DNA from: Cylicocyclus nassatus
Taxonomy: Eukaryota > Nematoda > Chromadorea > Rhabditida > Strongylidae
Reading direction: 5' to 3'
Assembly: GCA_958299035.1 (NCBI GenBank)
Contig: CATQJL010000001.1
Span: forward strand, 36,122,780-36,186,779
DNA: 64,000 nt
Shown here one piece after another: positions 11,037 through 20,967 of the stretch (position 1 is its first letter; every line of letters begins with the position of its first letter). The notes beneath the pieces were generated by a model. It worked only from the letters and a program-made list of their open reading frames with translations, made no database searches and had not been told where the DNA came from. A program made the translations under genes and the position numbers.

Positions 11037-11218
11037 CCGGGCATCACGTACACCACTGCAACAATAACATCATTGTTAACCAGTTCTCCTCCAATCCACA
11101 TGGCTGTCAACATTAGTGTTGCTGGTAACGAAACGAAGAACGAGGAAAACCCAGAAACAACCAGCCATGTGCTCAGCCAGCGTTCGTTTGAGGCAGAACG
11201 AAAAGAATGAAAAGATCT
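11037..11218 (-). CDS. Candidate internal exon of an unidentified multi-pass membrane protein
   Basis: On the minus strand a 182-nt open stretch is bounded by a good acceptor (CTCATTTCAG just above 11,218) and a good donor (GTAAGT just below 11,037). It encodes 60 residues plus two bases of the next codon, starting RSFHSFRSASNERWLSTWLV. It contains two hydrophobic stretches, WLVVSGFSSFFVSLPATLML and ELVNNDVIVAVVYVMPG, separated by TAMWIGG. Continuing past the donor hits a stop at once, as expected for an exon. I do not recognise the family. I found no convincing neighbouring exons: the downstream side is occupied by a MITE (10,601-10,994) and the upstream side by a mariner-like element (11,531-12,448). 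It could be an exon of a broken gene or a chance frame. Confidence 0.4.
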
Positions 11219-11530
11219 CTGAAATGAGATAACACACTGATTGCCACTAATGTTAGAAAAGAGCGTTTCAATTTGCATGACAACAGCTTATGAGATTCAC
11301 AGAAAACAAAAAGTTACAGTAATATGTCTAGATGAGGTAGGGTCGACGCAAAAGCACTTCGTATGAATTCAACTATAAACTGACCCAATTTTTTATATTG
11401 AATTAGTTACAGGCGACTCAGTTGATCAAAGGATCAGTCTCATAAGAATTATGCAGCAAGAAGGTTATAATAAATCACCAAAAATCATATCATGTTTCCT
11501 TTGTAATAATAGATAAGAGTCGCGTATGTA

Positions 11531-12448
11531 TTAGGTTGTAAAGAAAGTTCCCGGGCACTTTTGCAAGTTTCATTTTCAAACGCATTTTTTCGGCTCTCGG
11601 TCGGAGTTTGACACCAAGTTTTCTATACTGTTCAGTAGAGGGAAGCCTGAAGTTTTCAATACGGCTTCCAATTCTTATCCATGCCAAGACTGTTTGATCT
11701 GCACATCAAGAAAATAAATCTTTCCAACTATAAAAATTTCACAGTTCTTCTTCCTACGGCCATTTTTTTTGTGCAATTCAAAGTATTTTGTCTAAATCAT
11801 GGATGATCTTATTGAGAAGCCTGTTCTCTTCTGACCCGCAGCTGCACTCGAGTTCTGCGATTTGCGCTCAAAAATTACAAGCTGTCGAACTTGCCTTTGA
11901 CTAAAACTCTTTTCGCAGCCGGCGTCGTTTGTGCGGGGATCGCCACGTGTGGATGTCCGGTCCAAAAGAGACGTAAGGCATTGCCCCAATATTCGCAGCA
12001 ATCAAACGTTGTTGGGGTAACCTATGCAGAACGACAAGACTTTAAGTCACTTGCTCGAAAAATGGTGCATTTTTAGGGGCAAAAAATGGTCGATTTTTCA
12101 AACTTTCTGGAAAAAAAATTTTTGCAGGTGATCCTTCAAGAATTTGAAAGGTCTCCATAACAGCTCCAGCAGACTTCTATATGACTACAGCAATTGAGCT
12201 TTCCAACTTTCAACGTGCCTGAGATAATCCTGCACAAACAGGCCACTTTTCGCGTCGACCTTTTTCCTTTCTGCGCATGCTGGTGGACCGCGGTAAGGTG
12301 CTGAAAAGCCAGCAAGACAAATATATGTCGCGGACAAAATTGTCTTTGCAATTAAGTTTGTAGTTTGAAAAAAAGATTCAATTGCTCGAAGTTACAGCGA
12401 TTTGAAAAAAATTTTCGCAAGTGCCCGGGAACTTTCTTTACAACCTAA
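11531..12448. mobile_element. 918-bp mariner-type non-autonomous element
   Basis: Begins TTAGGTTGTAAAGAAAGTTC, continues CCGGGCACTT, and ends with the perfect inverted copy; TA lies directly outside both ends (11,529-11,530 and 12,449-12,450). TTAGGTTG is the classical start of mariner TIRs. Short frames inside show no transposase similarity that I can see. Confidence 0.85.
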
Positions 12449-12760
12449 TAGATCAGCGTCTTGCAGCAAGTCATGACTACGAATCAATGCAATAATCAAA
12501 CTTGGGCAAATTACCTACTTTTGCAATGTTTACCTGTTTTAAATCCATTCTGCAGATGGAAACATTAGGAGAGGAAAATGTTGTTACCCTCCCCCCCTCC
12601 CCTACGCGCATACTTTGACCATCCTCTTCGTTCTCCGCCTCCCCACCTTCGGAAACTGGCCTCGAGCACGACAGAAGACAAAACGAACGCGAGAAAACAC
12701 TACAAAGATTCTGAATTCCTTCATCTTTAAGTTCATGCTGATTGACTGTATAATGAATAA
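12449..12760. other. Short intergenic stretch with a C-rich tract
   Basis: Contains CCCTCCCCCCCTCCCCTACG near 12,588-12,607 and no recognisable gene. Confidence 0.4.
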
Positions 12761-12773
12761 ATAATTGTTGAAT
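12761..12773 (+). repeat. Target-site duplication, left copy (ATAATTGTTGAAT)
   Basis: Identical to 13,764-13,776 and directly outside the ends of the ribozyme foldback element at 12,774-13,763. Confidence 0.8.
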
Positions 12774-12864
12774 ATTTTATATGTTTTCTGATCATGAAAC
12801 CTGGGCATTGTCTTGTATTCATGAAATTTCTTGTGAGCCAAGCAGGTTTGTTAAGATATTTATC

Positions 12865-12904
12865 AGGTCTAACGTTTTGGCAATAATGCCTTCCACAGAG
12901 ACCT
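12865..12904 (-). ncRNA. Degenerate hammerhead ribozyme motif, left arm
   Basis: On the minus strand: AGGTCT, CTGTGGA, a GGCATTATTGCC hairpin, then AAAACGTT and AGACCT. Compared with the right-arm copy the core CTGANGA has become CTGTGGA and the invariant GAAA has become AAAA. Both are changes at conserved catalytic-core positions, so this copy should be inactive. Confidence 0.55.
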
Positions 12905-12940
12905 GAAAGAAAGTCTCACACTAGTTTCTTGCCCCATAGG

Positions 12941-13173
12941 TATAGGGCTTATTAAATTGAGTGTCGTCTGCACCAGCATCTCCATCTTCGCGCTTGACTC
13001 TGCGTCTCTTCCGCGGGGCTGCTCTCTAAGCACTTTCCCAAGGCGAGCGTGGAAAAGGCGGAGCCTCAATCGATTGGAAGTGACTAGGGAACATGTGCCG
13101 CAGAAGAGACGCAGAGTCCAGCGCGAAGATGGAGATGCTGGTGCAAACGGCACTCAATTTGATAAGCCCTATA
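12941..13173. mobile_element. Palindromic MITE inserted in the ribozyme element (1)
   Basis: Begins TATAGGGCTTATTAAATTGA and ends with its inverted copy ending AAGCCCTATA. The arms of ~75 bp include CACCAGCATCTCCATCTTCG. It abuts a second palindrome at 13,171. Confidence 0.8.
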
Positions 13174-13316
13174 GGTGCCAGAGTAAGCGAATATTTTGCT
13201 CAGGTTGGGGTCCGCGCAGAATTGACGTCACTTAGATTGACGCCAGCATGGTGAGTAACGTCCATTCTGCGCGGGACCCCAACCTGAACAAAATATTCGC
13301 TTACTCTGGCACCTAT
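13171..13316. mobile_element. Palindromic MITE inserted in the ribozyme element (2)
   Basis: Begins ATAGGTGCCAGAGTAAGCGA and ends with its inverted copy ending TCGCTTACTCTGGCACCTAT; the arms are ~50 bp or more and include GGTTGGGGTCC. The two palindromes share the bases ATA at their junction, suggesting one inserted into the duplication of the other. Confidence 0.8.
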
Positions 13317-13681
13317 CATATGATCAGATTTTTTTTAAATTGGTGCTCGCAAAGCGCTTGAAGCAGCATACATTCTCTCCCGCGAACCGAAACTGAACGG
13401 GAAGAATAACAGCTCTCTTTCACACATGATTTGATGCCATTTCTGTCATACTGTCACTTATAGATATCATCTCCACTACTACTTAAGCTGTCCATATCGG
13501 TCAGCTATAGTCTTTTACCACCAGTGGAGTTTGAACGTCGTCGTTGCGCTGTCGGTGGAGATCTTTTTATGCTACCTGTAGTGTAAAGTCTCCGCTTGTT
13601 TGCTCCTAAGGCGTCGAGCTCGGCTAGTCAAGAGGAGAGATCTGATCATATGGGGCAAAAAACTAGTGTGAGACTTTCTTT

Positions 13682-13721
13682 AGGTCTCTGAGGAAGGCAT
13701 TATTGCCGAAACGTTAGACCT
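13682..13721 (+). ncRNA. Hammerhead ribozyme-like motif with intact core
   Basis: In order: stem I strand AGGTCT (13,682-13,687), core CTGAGGA fitting CUGANGA (13,688-13,694), one extra A, stem II hairpin GGCA-TTAT-TGCC (13,696-13,707), invariant GAAA (13,708-13,711), CG, then UU as the NUH cleavage site, and the closing stem I strand AGACCT (13,716-13,721). Stem III is reduced to the self-complementary CG. It therefore could only form between two RNA molecules, as in dimeric hammerheads. Such minimal motifs are known from Penelope-like elements. Activity is inferred, not shown. Confidence 0.65.
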
Positions 13722-13763
13722 GATAAATATCTTAATAAACCTGCGTGGCTCACAAGAAGTTTC

Positions 13764-13776
13764 ATAATTGTTGAAT
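13764..13776 (+). repeat. Target-site duplication, right copy (ATAATTGTTGAAT)
   Basis: Right copy of the 13-bp duplication at 12,761-12,773. Confidence 0.8.
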
Positions 13777-13778
13777 TT

Positions 13779-13858
13779 TATGTATCACCCTATGTTTATA
13801 TGAAAAGAGAACTTGAAGTATGTATTACCCTATGTTTATATGAAAAGAGAACTTGAAG
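13779..13858 (+). repeat. 40-bp tandem duplication
   Basis: TATGTATCACCCTATGTTTA plus the next 20 bp is repeated once with a single C/T change, at 13,779-13,818 and 13,819-13,858, immediately after the right target duplication of the ribozyme element. Confidence 0.95.
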
Positions 13859-13994
13859 CAAAATTGCATGGAAGGTGACCTTTCAGCTCACATGGTGCGC
13901 AATTAAGCAACGGCTAAGGGAAATTTGAGCATATAAATATCACGCTTTTGTGACTGCAGCAACTTCATATGCTCCATTCTCACTAAGGTCAGTA

Positions 13995-14201
13995 CAGTCT
14001 GCCCCAATCCCAATCAGGCCAAAAATGGCATGGCGGGAGTCCGCGTCGCTAGGGTCTCGCGATCATGCCCACGGCTTGCTTATCTGCTCCTCTTCGATCT
14101 CCTTGCTTTTTCCGACAGCGCGCATAAGCAGCGCAAACGCCCCGCGCAGCGAGCGCGCATCCACGCCGACGGTTCGGCCTGATCCCGATTGGGGCTGGCT
14201 G
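13995..14201. mobile_element. TA-flanked MITE, copy 2 (CARTCTGCCCCAATC ends)
   Basis: Begins CAGTCTGCCCCAATCCCAAT and ends GATTGGGGCTGGCTG, with TA at 13,993-13,994 and 14,202-14,203. Same family as 7,329-7,534, including the shared interior GGCATGGCGGGAGTCCGCGT. Confidence 0.88.
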
Positions 14202-14436
14202 TATGCATTAAGCTCCTTGCGCCGAGGGAAGCGGCACCCCCCGTTAGCGGTTGCGTGCGTACGTCGCAGCGGCTTGTACACAATTGCGGACGCCGCTCCC
14301 CTCACCGCAGGGTGTTGCATAAGCGCCCAAATTATGCAAATGTAGTGTCGGAGCAAATCATGACCATAAATCAACGTAATCATCTCAAAGTGTGAAAGTA
14401 CTGTGTATCGTACGTACGCACAACATAAGTAAGAGA

Positions 14437-14510
14437 GTGGCGGACTTTGTGAACGATAGCGCGCGCTCAAGCAGGTAATTCTCACTAAGATGCGCACCGT
14501 TAGCTCCCTC
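14437..14510 (+). repeat. Dispersed GC-rich repeat, family with 52,785-52,862
   Basis: CGGACTTTGTGAACGATAGC, GCGCGCTCAAGCAGG and GCGCACCGTTAGC recur on the minus strand at 52,785-52,862. A variant sharing only GGACTTTATGAACGATAGC is at 15,608-15,692 (minus) and 50,740-50,822 (plus). The ends are not resolved. Confidence 0.6.
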
Positions 14511-14579
14511 TTTAGCCGTATAGACGAGTTTTCTGCACTAAAGCTTTGGCAGTGGTTCATGTCTTATTCATCAGTCTAC

Positions 14580-15607
14580 AGAAAATAGCTTCTGAGAGGA
14601 TATCCTCAACAAAATCTTGATTTGTTTCACTGTTACCATTTTTGATCATTCATGAGTGGCACGTGTTGTCTAAAAGTTTTGGAGTTTTGATGAGTTAGCT
14701 TCGTAATTGGTTGAATGACTGATATCCAGGAAGTATGAAAGACAATGTCAATCACCTCGGGCATAATTGTCTGAGTATCCTCACACTACTGAACAAGACA
14801 ACAAGCAAATTCGCTTAAGTTACTAAACTCTTTCTATTAAGGGTAACATTTTTGGAGTTGATGCAAAAGCATTTCTCTATAGCAAAACATCACGAAGGAT
14901 TCATAAGTGCAGTACAACTTTTCTAGATTTTCACAATATTTGAGGCCGGTCTTCACTGACGACAGCTTTTCCTTTTATCATCGAGAATGATCATTACTCA
15001 ATTAGAAATTGGGGACTCACTTAATGAACACCAATGAATCTTAATTTTGTCACGCGAATTTGCTAGATCCTAGACAACATAGAATTATGTAATCTTGTGC
15101 TTTCCAATGATGTCTGAACAAAGATTCTCCATTTGTCAGATTTTGGAACTTCGTTATGACTGCTAAAAAACAATAAATTTTGCTTGGTTTTGATTATAAT
15201 TCAAAAAACTGCTTATGATATGAAAGGAAATTGTGTAGCAATGCCAGTTCATTCTGCATCACAATGGTTTTATTTTATACGTTAATGTATTTCTAAGCGA
15301 AATCTCTAGAAATTTTCAAGCAGAACATTCATTATATATGACATTTGTAAATTATGTGATGTGACACTTTTAACTCAAGCGTTTGAAACAAATTTCACTG
15401 AAAGTTTTAATGCAAAATCGAACCAAAATATAAGACAGAAAACACGTCAATCAAAAAAGCGTGTGAAACGTCTCAAATTAAAGAAGGATTCTGAAGGAAG
15501 ATTTTCGAAATTTTATGAGCTGCAATTTACTAATATTTTTGAAATGCAGATTTAATACAAGCATAAATGGCTTATAAATTTTTCCATAAGTGCAAGGCAT
15601 TCTTAAG
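14580..15607. other. AT-rich intergenic, nothing recognised
   Basis: No splice-bounded frame, repeat or RNA is evident. The frame at 15,361-15,555 is lysine- and asparagine-rich and looks non-coding. Confidence 0.5.
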
Positions 15608-15692
15608 CTGTCAGGGGGCCGGGCATTCAGCATTCAGCGCCCCGCTTACGGTAGCCAGCTGGCGGCTTGCAAATGCTATCGTTCGTAAAGTC
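15608..15692 (-). repeat. Dispersed GC-rich repeat, family with 50,740-50,822
   Basis: On the minus strand it reads GAACGATAGCATTTGCAAGC, then CGCCAGCTGGCTACCGTA, matching 50,740-50,822 on the plus strand with scattered changes. Confidence 0.6.
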
Positions 15693-15699
15693 AATCACT

Positions 15700-16443
15700 C
15701 CAAATGAAGTGTAGGTAGTAGTTCCCATTGACAACCCACAGGTGAGAATAGAGTAGAATTATCGAACACTTTCCGATTTGCGCTTTGCCGCTGATCAACT
15801 TCAACCATTGATTAAAAAAAAGTGCGAAAAGTTTAGAACTAGTTAAAGTTGATCGCTTAAACCAGTCAGTTTATGGAAAAAATTGCGTAGGTTATAAAGA
15901 CAAGCATTAAGTAAATTGGAAAAGACGCATTCTTATTCCGTTCCATGTCTGTTGCGAATATGCACAAGTGCTTGTGCTGCATAGAATGTTTGAGAAGTAA
16001 TCAGATACTGAGCCAGTCCAACATGTTTTGAACCGCGAGTTCGCACGCGTGAGAAAGCTTACACTTTCAGCCTTTGGTAAGCAAGGAAATCCTATTTGCG
16101 AACTGAGTACCATAACCAGTCAGCAAGTCAAATAAGCTCCATATCCAAAACTGCGATGAATGCAATTTCTAGATTTTGTCACCTGAGAAAGACCTGTGTT
16201 CCAATAAAGCGATACCATACGGTACCAAGTCAACTACGTCGCACACCGTTAATCATCGTTATCATAAACTCCTACTTCCTTTTGCAAATTGAAGCAAATA
16301 AAAACTGCGACTGCATGCTCTGTGGTTCAGTTTGTCATTGTAACTAGCTCCCAAACACGCATGCACAAGAGTTTGGCACTGGAGCGCAATATCTAACGAA
16401 GAGATTTATGAAGAAAAGGAGGCAGTATACAAAGTAAAGGCAA
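15700..16443. other. Intergenic, nothing recognised
   Basis: No coding, RNA or repeat structure that I can support between the small repeat and the Penelope-like element. Confidence 0.45.
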
Positions 16444-16457
16444 TAATATGAAAAATT
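16444..16457 (+). repeat. Target-site duplication of the Penelope-like element, left (TAATATGAAAAATT)
   Basis: Perfect 14-bp match to 21,018-21,031, directly outside the two ends of the Penelope-like element. Confidence 0.85.
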
Positions 16458-16555
16458 AGATCAAATGCTCTCTTATCTTCAAACCTGGGCATCTTGTAAA
16501 GTGTTAGTATATGCCGTGTTATGCCAAACCAGGTTTGTTGGTGGATCTCTTTATT

Positions 16556-16596
16556 AGACCTGACGGTTTCGACTGTCTCGTCTTCTTCAGAGGTCT
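16556..16596 (-). ncRNA. Hammerhead ribozyme-like motif in left arm of the Penelope-like element
   Basis: Reverse complement of the motif at 20,927-20,967, with an identical core: AGACCT, CTGAAGA, short GAC/GTC stem II, GAAA, CCGTC, AGGTCT. It is followed on the minus strand by AATAAAGAG. Confidence 0.55.
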
Positions 16597-16775
16597 GAAT
16601 GAAGATCATAGGTTTATCTTAATCTGGACAATACACCACCAAGAGACTCCTCTCACGCTTTGCCAGTCTAGACCTAGTCAGAAGCTAGCAACACGAGACC
16701 ATGGAGGTTAAGAAACGAGCCGACCTTGAGTCCACCGCATTCCAGTAAGTCCGCACAGCTACTTAGTAACGGACG

Positions 16776-17207
16776 TCACTGAGTGTCACCCAGTGAGTCA
16801 ATGCTTTTATGTGCGTCTGTTAGTCGACATAACGATAGATACGGCAGAAGATCACTGCTAATCGACACACATTCATTTTTGACATTCATTTTTGGTTTCC
16901 TCGCGGAAATCCACGCTGCTTCAAGACATTTTCTTGCGCATATCTCAGTCTCATACGATAATATAGTGCATTTTACGATATAGTCATTTCCACCGTGCCT
17001 CTCAGTTTTGTGTCGCCCCAAAGGAGTCGTTAATACTTCTCGTCTTAATCCTGCTAGGTGTTCTTTTAGCCTTATGCCTAACATTCTACCCGTCTTTCCT
17101 ATGTAGCATTCGTGACAGCTGAGACACTCTACTGGTATACTACACCTGCCTTTGCACAGTTTCCCAACTTTCCATATGGACAGACAATGCATTGATTCAG
17201 GACGCAT
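16776..17207 (-). pseudogene. GIY-YIG endonuclease domain, inverted terminal copy
   Basis: A 143-codon frame on the minus strand in the left arm of the Penelope-like element. Residues ~27-50 read VECLSCHECYIGKTGRMLGI followed by RLKEHLAG. This is the Penelope-type GIY-YIG nuclease core, with the YIG tyrosine, the arginine of GIRLKEH and a CxxC pair just ahead. The downstream KCLEAAWISARKPKMN carries the conserved glutamate and asparagine. The domain nicks target DNA to prime reverse transcription. It is the better-preserved of the two copies: the right-arm copy lost ~80 bp in this region. The upstream part is frameshifted relative to the right arm (one base missing near 17,127), so it cannot be joined to an RT. 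Confidence 0.8.
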
Positions 17208-17687
17208 TCGTTATCGTATAGCCTATTCCGAACTAACTGCTTTTTCAAATTATCATTCGGGATGTCAACAAGTATAACATCATTTTCAAGTTGAGTTCGG
17301 TGTATGCATTGTCTTATCGCCGCGCTAAGTTTATCAGATACAAACGGGATGCAAAGAGGTATTTTACCTTAGTTTCGCTCACGATTGTGCGTTTCAGACT
17401 GCGTTTTAAATTTGTGGCATTGTCTTTGTTGCACATAACCGTTGCTGCGCGCGATTTCCGATGCCAGTTTTCGTTACTCTAGCCGTTCCTCGTTGCCCGT
17501 GCACACAGCTGTAGCAGTTTTGATCATGTTGCGAATGACTGCTCGTTTCGTTGCTGCGGGGTGAGCTGAGTTGGCGTGGATCAGTATGTTCTTGGAGGTT
17601 TCCTTACGACTTAACATGCAAAATACCGTTAGACAGACTGATTTGCACGTTTAGGTAAGGAAGCCATCCATTAATCTACTTACTAAC

Positions 17688-20600
17688 GTGCCGCCGAACA
17701 TGCTCTCCGTGGTGCGAGAAGCGTTGTCTCTTCGCCAAAAGATCGTGGTGTTGCGACAATCCGTCCGCTTCCTCCGAAGATGTAAGAAAGAGAATACCTT
17801 ACCGGCATTCATTTCAAACAAGAAAATTGGAAGAACATGTGGCCTTCCTGATAATGACCCGAAGATACAGAATGTTTACAAGCTGATGCTGAATATTGTT
17901 GTCAGAGAAAGGCAGCGTTTATTGTACAGTAGTATTTTGAAATGTAATGCGAAGGAAATTGTTTGTAAGCGTTTCTTATCAGATGTAATTTGGAAGGGGA
18001 TTGAGGGCGGATTGAGGTCGATCTGCGATTCTATACGATCTAGAGTAAAGTCTACACTTTGTCTCAAGTACGACCGACTTAGGGGTGGGCAACATAAGAA
18101 ACATGAGAGGGCTTGAACAGCTTACCGACAACCCGCATCCAGAATTCAGATCAAGATCAACTAGAAACGGCAAGAGTCACTGTGTTAGGCGACATTCAGT
18201 TATCGGCGCATGCTCTCAACGTTCTCAGTCTCGGCCCTTCATTTTCACCAAAGCAAACCATAAACTCCTCGGTTTACTGCAAAATAGTTGGAAGTTTGTA
18301 CCGCTTACGCGACTCACTACGACTTCGAGAACAACAGCAGAACAAACATCAGCTAGCTTTGCCCCTGAATAGTAGTGCATTACCAACGGTGCCATTCCCT
18401 CGATCTTTCTATAAAGAACCGGAGCCTTCCCTAGCTGCTGATACCAAATTCCGCGCTCTTTCGTTAGAAATTTTTGAAGTGTTAAGGAAGTTTGAACACG
18501 ACCGGCAAACTAACTTGACACATAATCAATGGCAAGGGTTTAAAGAGCTGCGTGAAGCTATAACAAAGCAAACTATCCGAATCTCTGTAAGTGACAAAGG
18601 TGGCGAGTTCGTTGTGATACCGCAGGCGTTGGATAGAGAAATTGCTGAACTGCATTTGGCAGACAGGACAGTTTACGAGCCCGCGACTAACAAGGAAAGG
18701 AAGGTTGGTCGAAGTGGCCTTTTGAAATGAAGTCTATACTGTCTTGTAGAGCTTGGACGCTGATTCCAAATCTACCTTTGCTATCTGCTGCGGGCTTCTG
18801 GGCGACGAGTTATGAAGGTTTTTGTGAGTAAAAATCTGAATGCAAGAGTAGGCTAAAATCAGTCGTAACATATTTTATAGGGCTTAATTGGCAGTCGGGT
18901 CACTCGGTGCAACAAATATTCTCGATTCAAATATACCAATTCGCTGCTACCTCATTTGAATATTGGGAAAAGGTTACAATTCATTTTATCCTATTTTTGC
19001 ATTCAGATTTTTACTCACAAAAACCTTCATAACTCGTCGCCCAGAAGCCCGCAGCAGATAGCAAAGGTAGATTTGGAACCAGCGTTCCAAGCTCTACAAG
19101 ACAGTATAGACTTCATTTCAAAAGGCCACTTCGACCAACCTTCCTTTCCTTGTAAGAAGGACTATCAGGCGCAATGTCGAAGACTCAATGACATTTGGAT
19201 TAGCGTAGGACGATGTGCAGGTCTCGATGAGCGACTAGTCAGCAGGTTGAAATTAGAGAATCCAAATTGCCCGGTCTTCTATCACCTGATAAAGACGCAT
19301 AAAATTTCATCACACGATCTGAGCTCCATGTCACCCGAAATTTTCAAAATTCGGCCCATCATCAGCTGTGTTGGAGGTCCTACAGATCGTATATCGTGGT
19401 TTCTCAACAAGATCGTGAGTCAGCTTCTGCCCAAGGTACCTTCACACTTATCCAACACACATCAATTCCTAGAGCAGCTGCGAAATACGAACTTTGAACA
19501 AGGTGCTATTATAGAGTCATTCAATGTGACTTCTCTGTACACCAATGTTCACAACGATGACGCACTGCAGGCTCTTTCGGAGTTGTTGGACAAGCACATC
19601 AACACCATAAGTACCTTTGGGCTGAGCAAAACGCAAGTACTGGTCCTCATCCAAGCATGCATGAAATGTAACATCTTCAAGTGGTCTGGGAGTTATTACT
19701 CTCAGACACGAGGACTTGCTATGGGCCAACGCCTAGCGCTTGTCCTCGCAATTTGTTTCATGAGTAGGATTGAACAGCCAGTGCTTGCGCGCATGCCTTT
19801 GATGTACTGTCGTTACATCGACGACTGTTGTGTGGTAACATCAACTCAAGCCGAAATGGATGAGTGTTTCAACATCTTGAACCAACAGTCCCGGTACATC
19901 AGGCTGACCCGAGAAACACCACGTAATGGATGGCTTCCTTACCTGAACGTGCAAATCAGTCTGTCTAACGGTATTTTGCATGTTAAGTGGTATCGTAAGG
20001 AAACCTCCAAGAACATACTGATCCACGCCAACTCAGCTCACCCCGCAGCAACGAAACGAGCAGTCATTCGCAACATGATCAAAACTGCTACAGCTGTGTG
20101 CACGGGCAACGAGGAACGGCTAGAGTAACGAAAACTGGCATCGGAAATCGCGCGCAGCAACGGTTATGTGCAACAAAGACAATGCCACAAATTTAAAACG
20201 CAGTCTGAAACGCACAATCGTGAGCGAAACTAAGGTAAAATACCTCTTTGCATCCCGTTTGTATCTGATAAACTTAGCGCGGCGATAAGACAATGCATAC
20301 ACCGAACTCAACTTGAAAATGATGTTATACTTGTTGACATCCCGAATGATAATTTGAAAAAGCAGTTAGTTCGGAATAGGCTATACGATAACGAATGCGT
20401 CCTGAATCAATGCATTGTCTGTCCATATGGAAAGTTGGGAAACTGTGCAAAGACAGGTGTAGTATACTAGTTAGAGTGTCTCAGCTGTCACGAATGCTAC
20501 ATAGGAGAGACGGGTAGAATGTTAGGCATAAGGCTAAAAGAACACCTAGCAGGATTAAGACGAGGAGTATTAACGACACCTTTGGGGCGACACAAATCTT

Positions 20601-20747
20601 GAAGCAGCGTGGATTTCCGCGAGAAAACCAAAAATGAATGTCAAAAATGAATGTGTGTCGATTAGCAGTGATCTTCTGCCGTATCTATCGTTATGTCATC
20701 TAACAGACGCACATAAAAGCATTGACTCACTGGGTGACACTCAGTGA
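17688..20747 (+). pseudogene. Penelope-type reverse transcriptase plus GIY-YIG endonuclease, disrupted
   Basis: Pieces in order: an N-terminal stretch (17,688-18,116) ending in a frameshift; a second stretch (18,113-18,730) with ALNVLSLGPSFSP and ISVSDKGGEFVVIPQALDRE, typical of the region ahead of Penelope RT; an inverted duplication that breaks the gene (arms 18,690-18,845 and 18,998-19,153); and the RT core (about 19,050-20,128). RT motifs seen: RPIISCVGGPTDRISW, FNVTSLYTNV, GLAMGQRLALVLAICFM and YCRYIDDCCVV. The last holds the catalytic DD, but the first motif normally has FDV with the catalytic aspartate, here changed to asparagine. After a stop at 20,126 the GIY-YIG part follows with further stops (a CIVCPYGKLGNCAK block, then ECLSCHECYIGETGRMLGI). 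The enzyme copied element RNA at a nicked target; this copy cannot work. Confidence 0.88.
18690..19153. repeat. Inverted duplication inside the RT gene
   Basis: CAAGGAAAGGAAGGTTGGTC at about 18,691 is the exact complement of GACCAACCTTCCTTTCCTTG at about 19,134-19,153, and the match continues for ~155 bp on each side. The centre is ~150 bp of non-repeated AT-rich DNA. The right arm is in the normal RT reading direction, so the left arm is the extra, inverted piece. Confidence 0.9.
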
Positions 20748-20926
20748 CGTCCGTTACTAAGTAGCTGTGCGGACTTACTGGAATGCGGTGGACTCAAGGT
20801 CGGCTCGTTTCTTAACCTCCATGGTCTCGTGTTGCTAGCTTCTGACTAGGTCTAGACTGGCAAAGCGTGAGAGGAGGCTCTTGGTGGTGTATTGTCCAGA
20901 TTAAGATAAACCTATGATCTTCATTC

Positions 20927-20967
20927 AGACCTCTGAAGAAGACGAGACAGTCGAAACCGTCAGGTCT
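20927..20967 (+). ncRNA. Hammerhead ribozyme-like motif in right arm of the Penelope-like element
   Basis: Stem I strand AGACCT (20,927-20,932), core CTGAAGA (20,933-20,939) matching CUGANGA, an extra A, stem II GAC/GTC with a GAGACA loop, GAAA (20,953-20,956), CCGTC, then AGGTCT (20,962-20,967) closing stem I. AATAAAG follows directly. The stem III bases are CCG rather than the self-complementary CG of the copy at 13,682, so cleavage may be impaired even if the core is intact. Confidence 0.6.

Larger units (their letters stand above)
12774..13763. mobile_element. Non-coding Penelope-related foldback element with ribozyme motifs at both ends
   Basis: Inverted arms of ~100-165 bp (12,774-12,940 and about 13,630-13,763) surround a ~300-bp unique core. 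Each arm carries a hammerhead-like motif (12,865-12,904 minus, 13,682-13,721 plus). After the motif both arms read GAYAAATATCTTAA-AAACCTG and then a GGCTCACAAGAA block. The left arm continues, on the minus strand, with AATGCCCAGGTTTCATGATC, a tail box shared with the Penelope-like element at 16,458-21,017; the right arm is cut before it. A perfect 13-bp duplication, ATAATTGTTGAAT, flanks the unit at 12,761-12,773 and 13,764-13,776. Two palindromic MITEs (12,941-13,173 and 13,171-13,316) have since inserted into it. It has no open frame of its own and must depend on another element for movement; Penelope-like machinery is my inference from the shared tail. Confidence 0.75.

Noticed and set aside
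14063..14560. 165-codon minus-strand frame
   Set aside because: It crosses the MITE at 13,995-14,201 and a dispersed GC-rich repeat, with no protein family signature.
17291..20311. Identical 63-codon proteins at 17,291-17,482 (+) and 20,120-20,311 (-)
   Set aside because: They are antisense frames in the two inverted arms of the Penelope-like element, not a duplicated gene.
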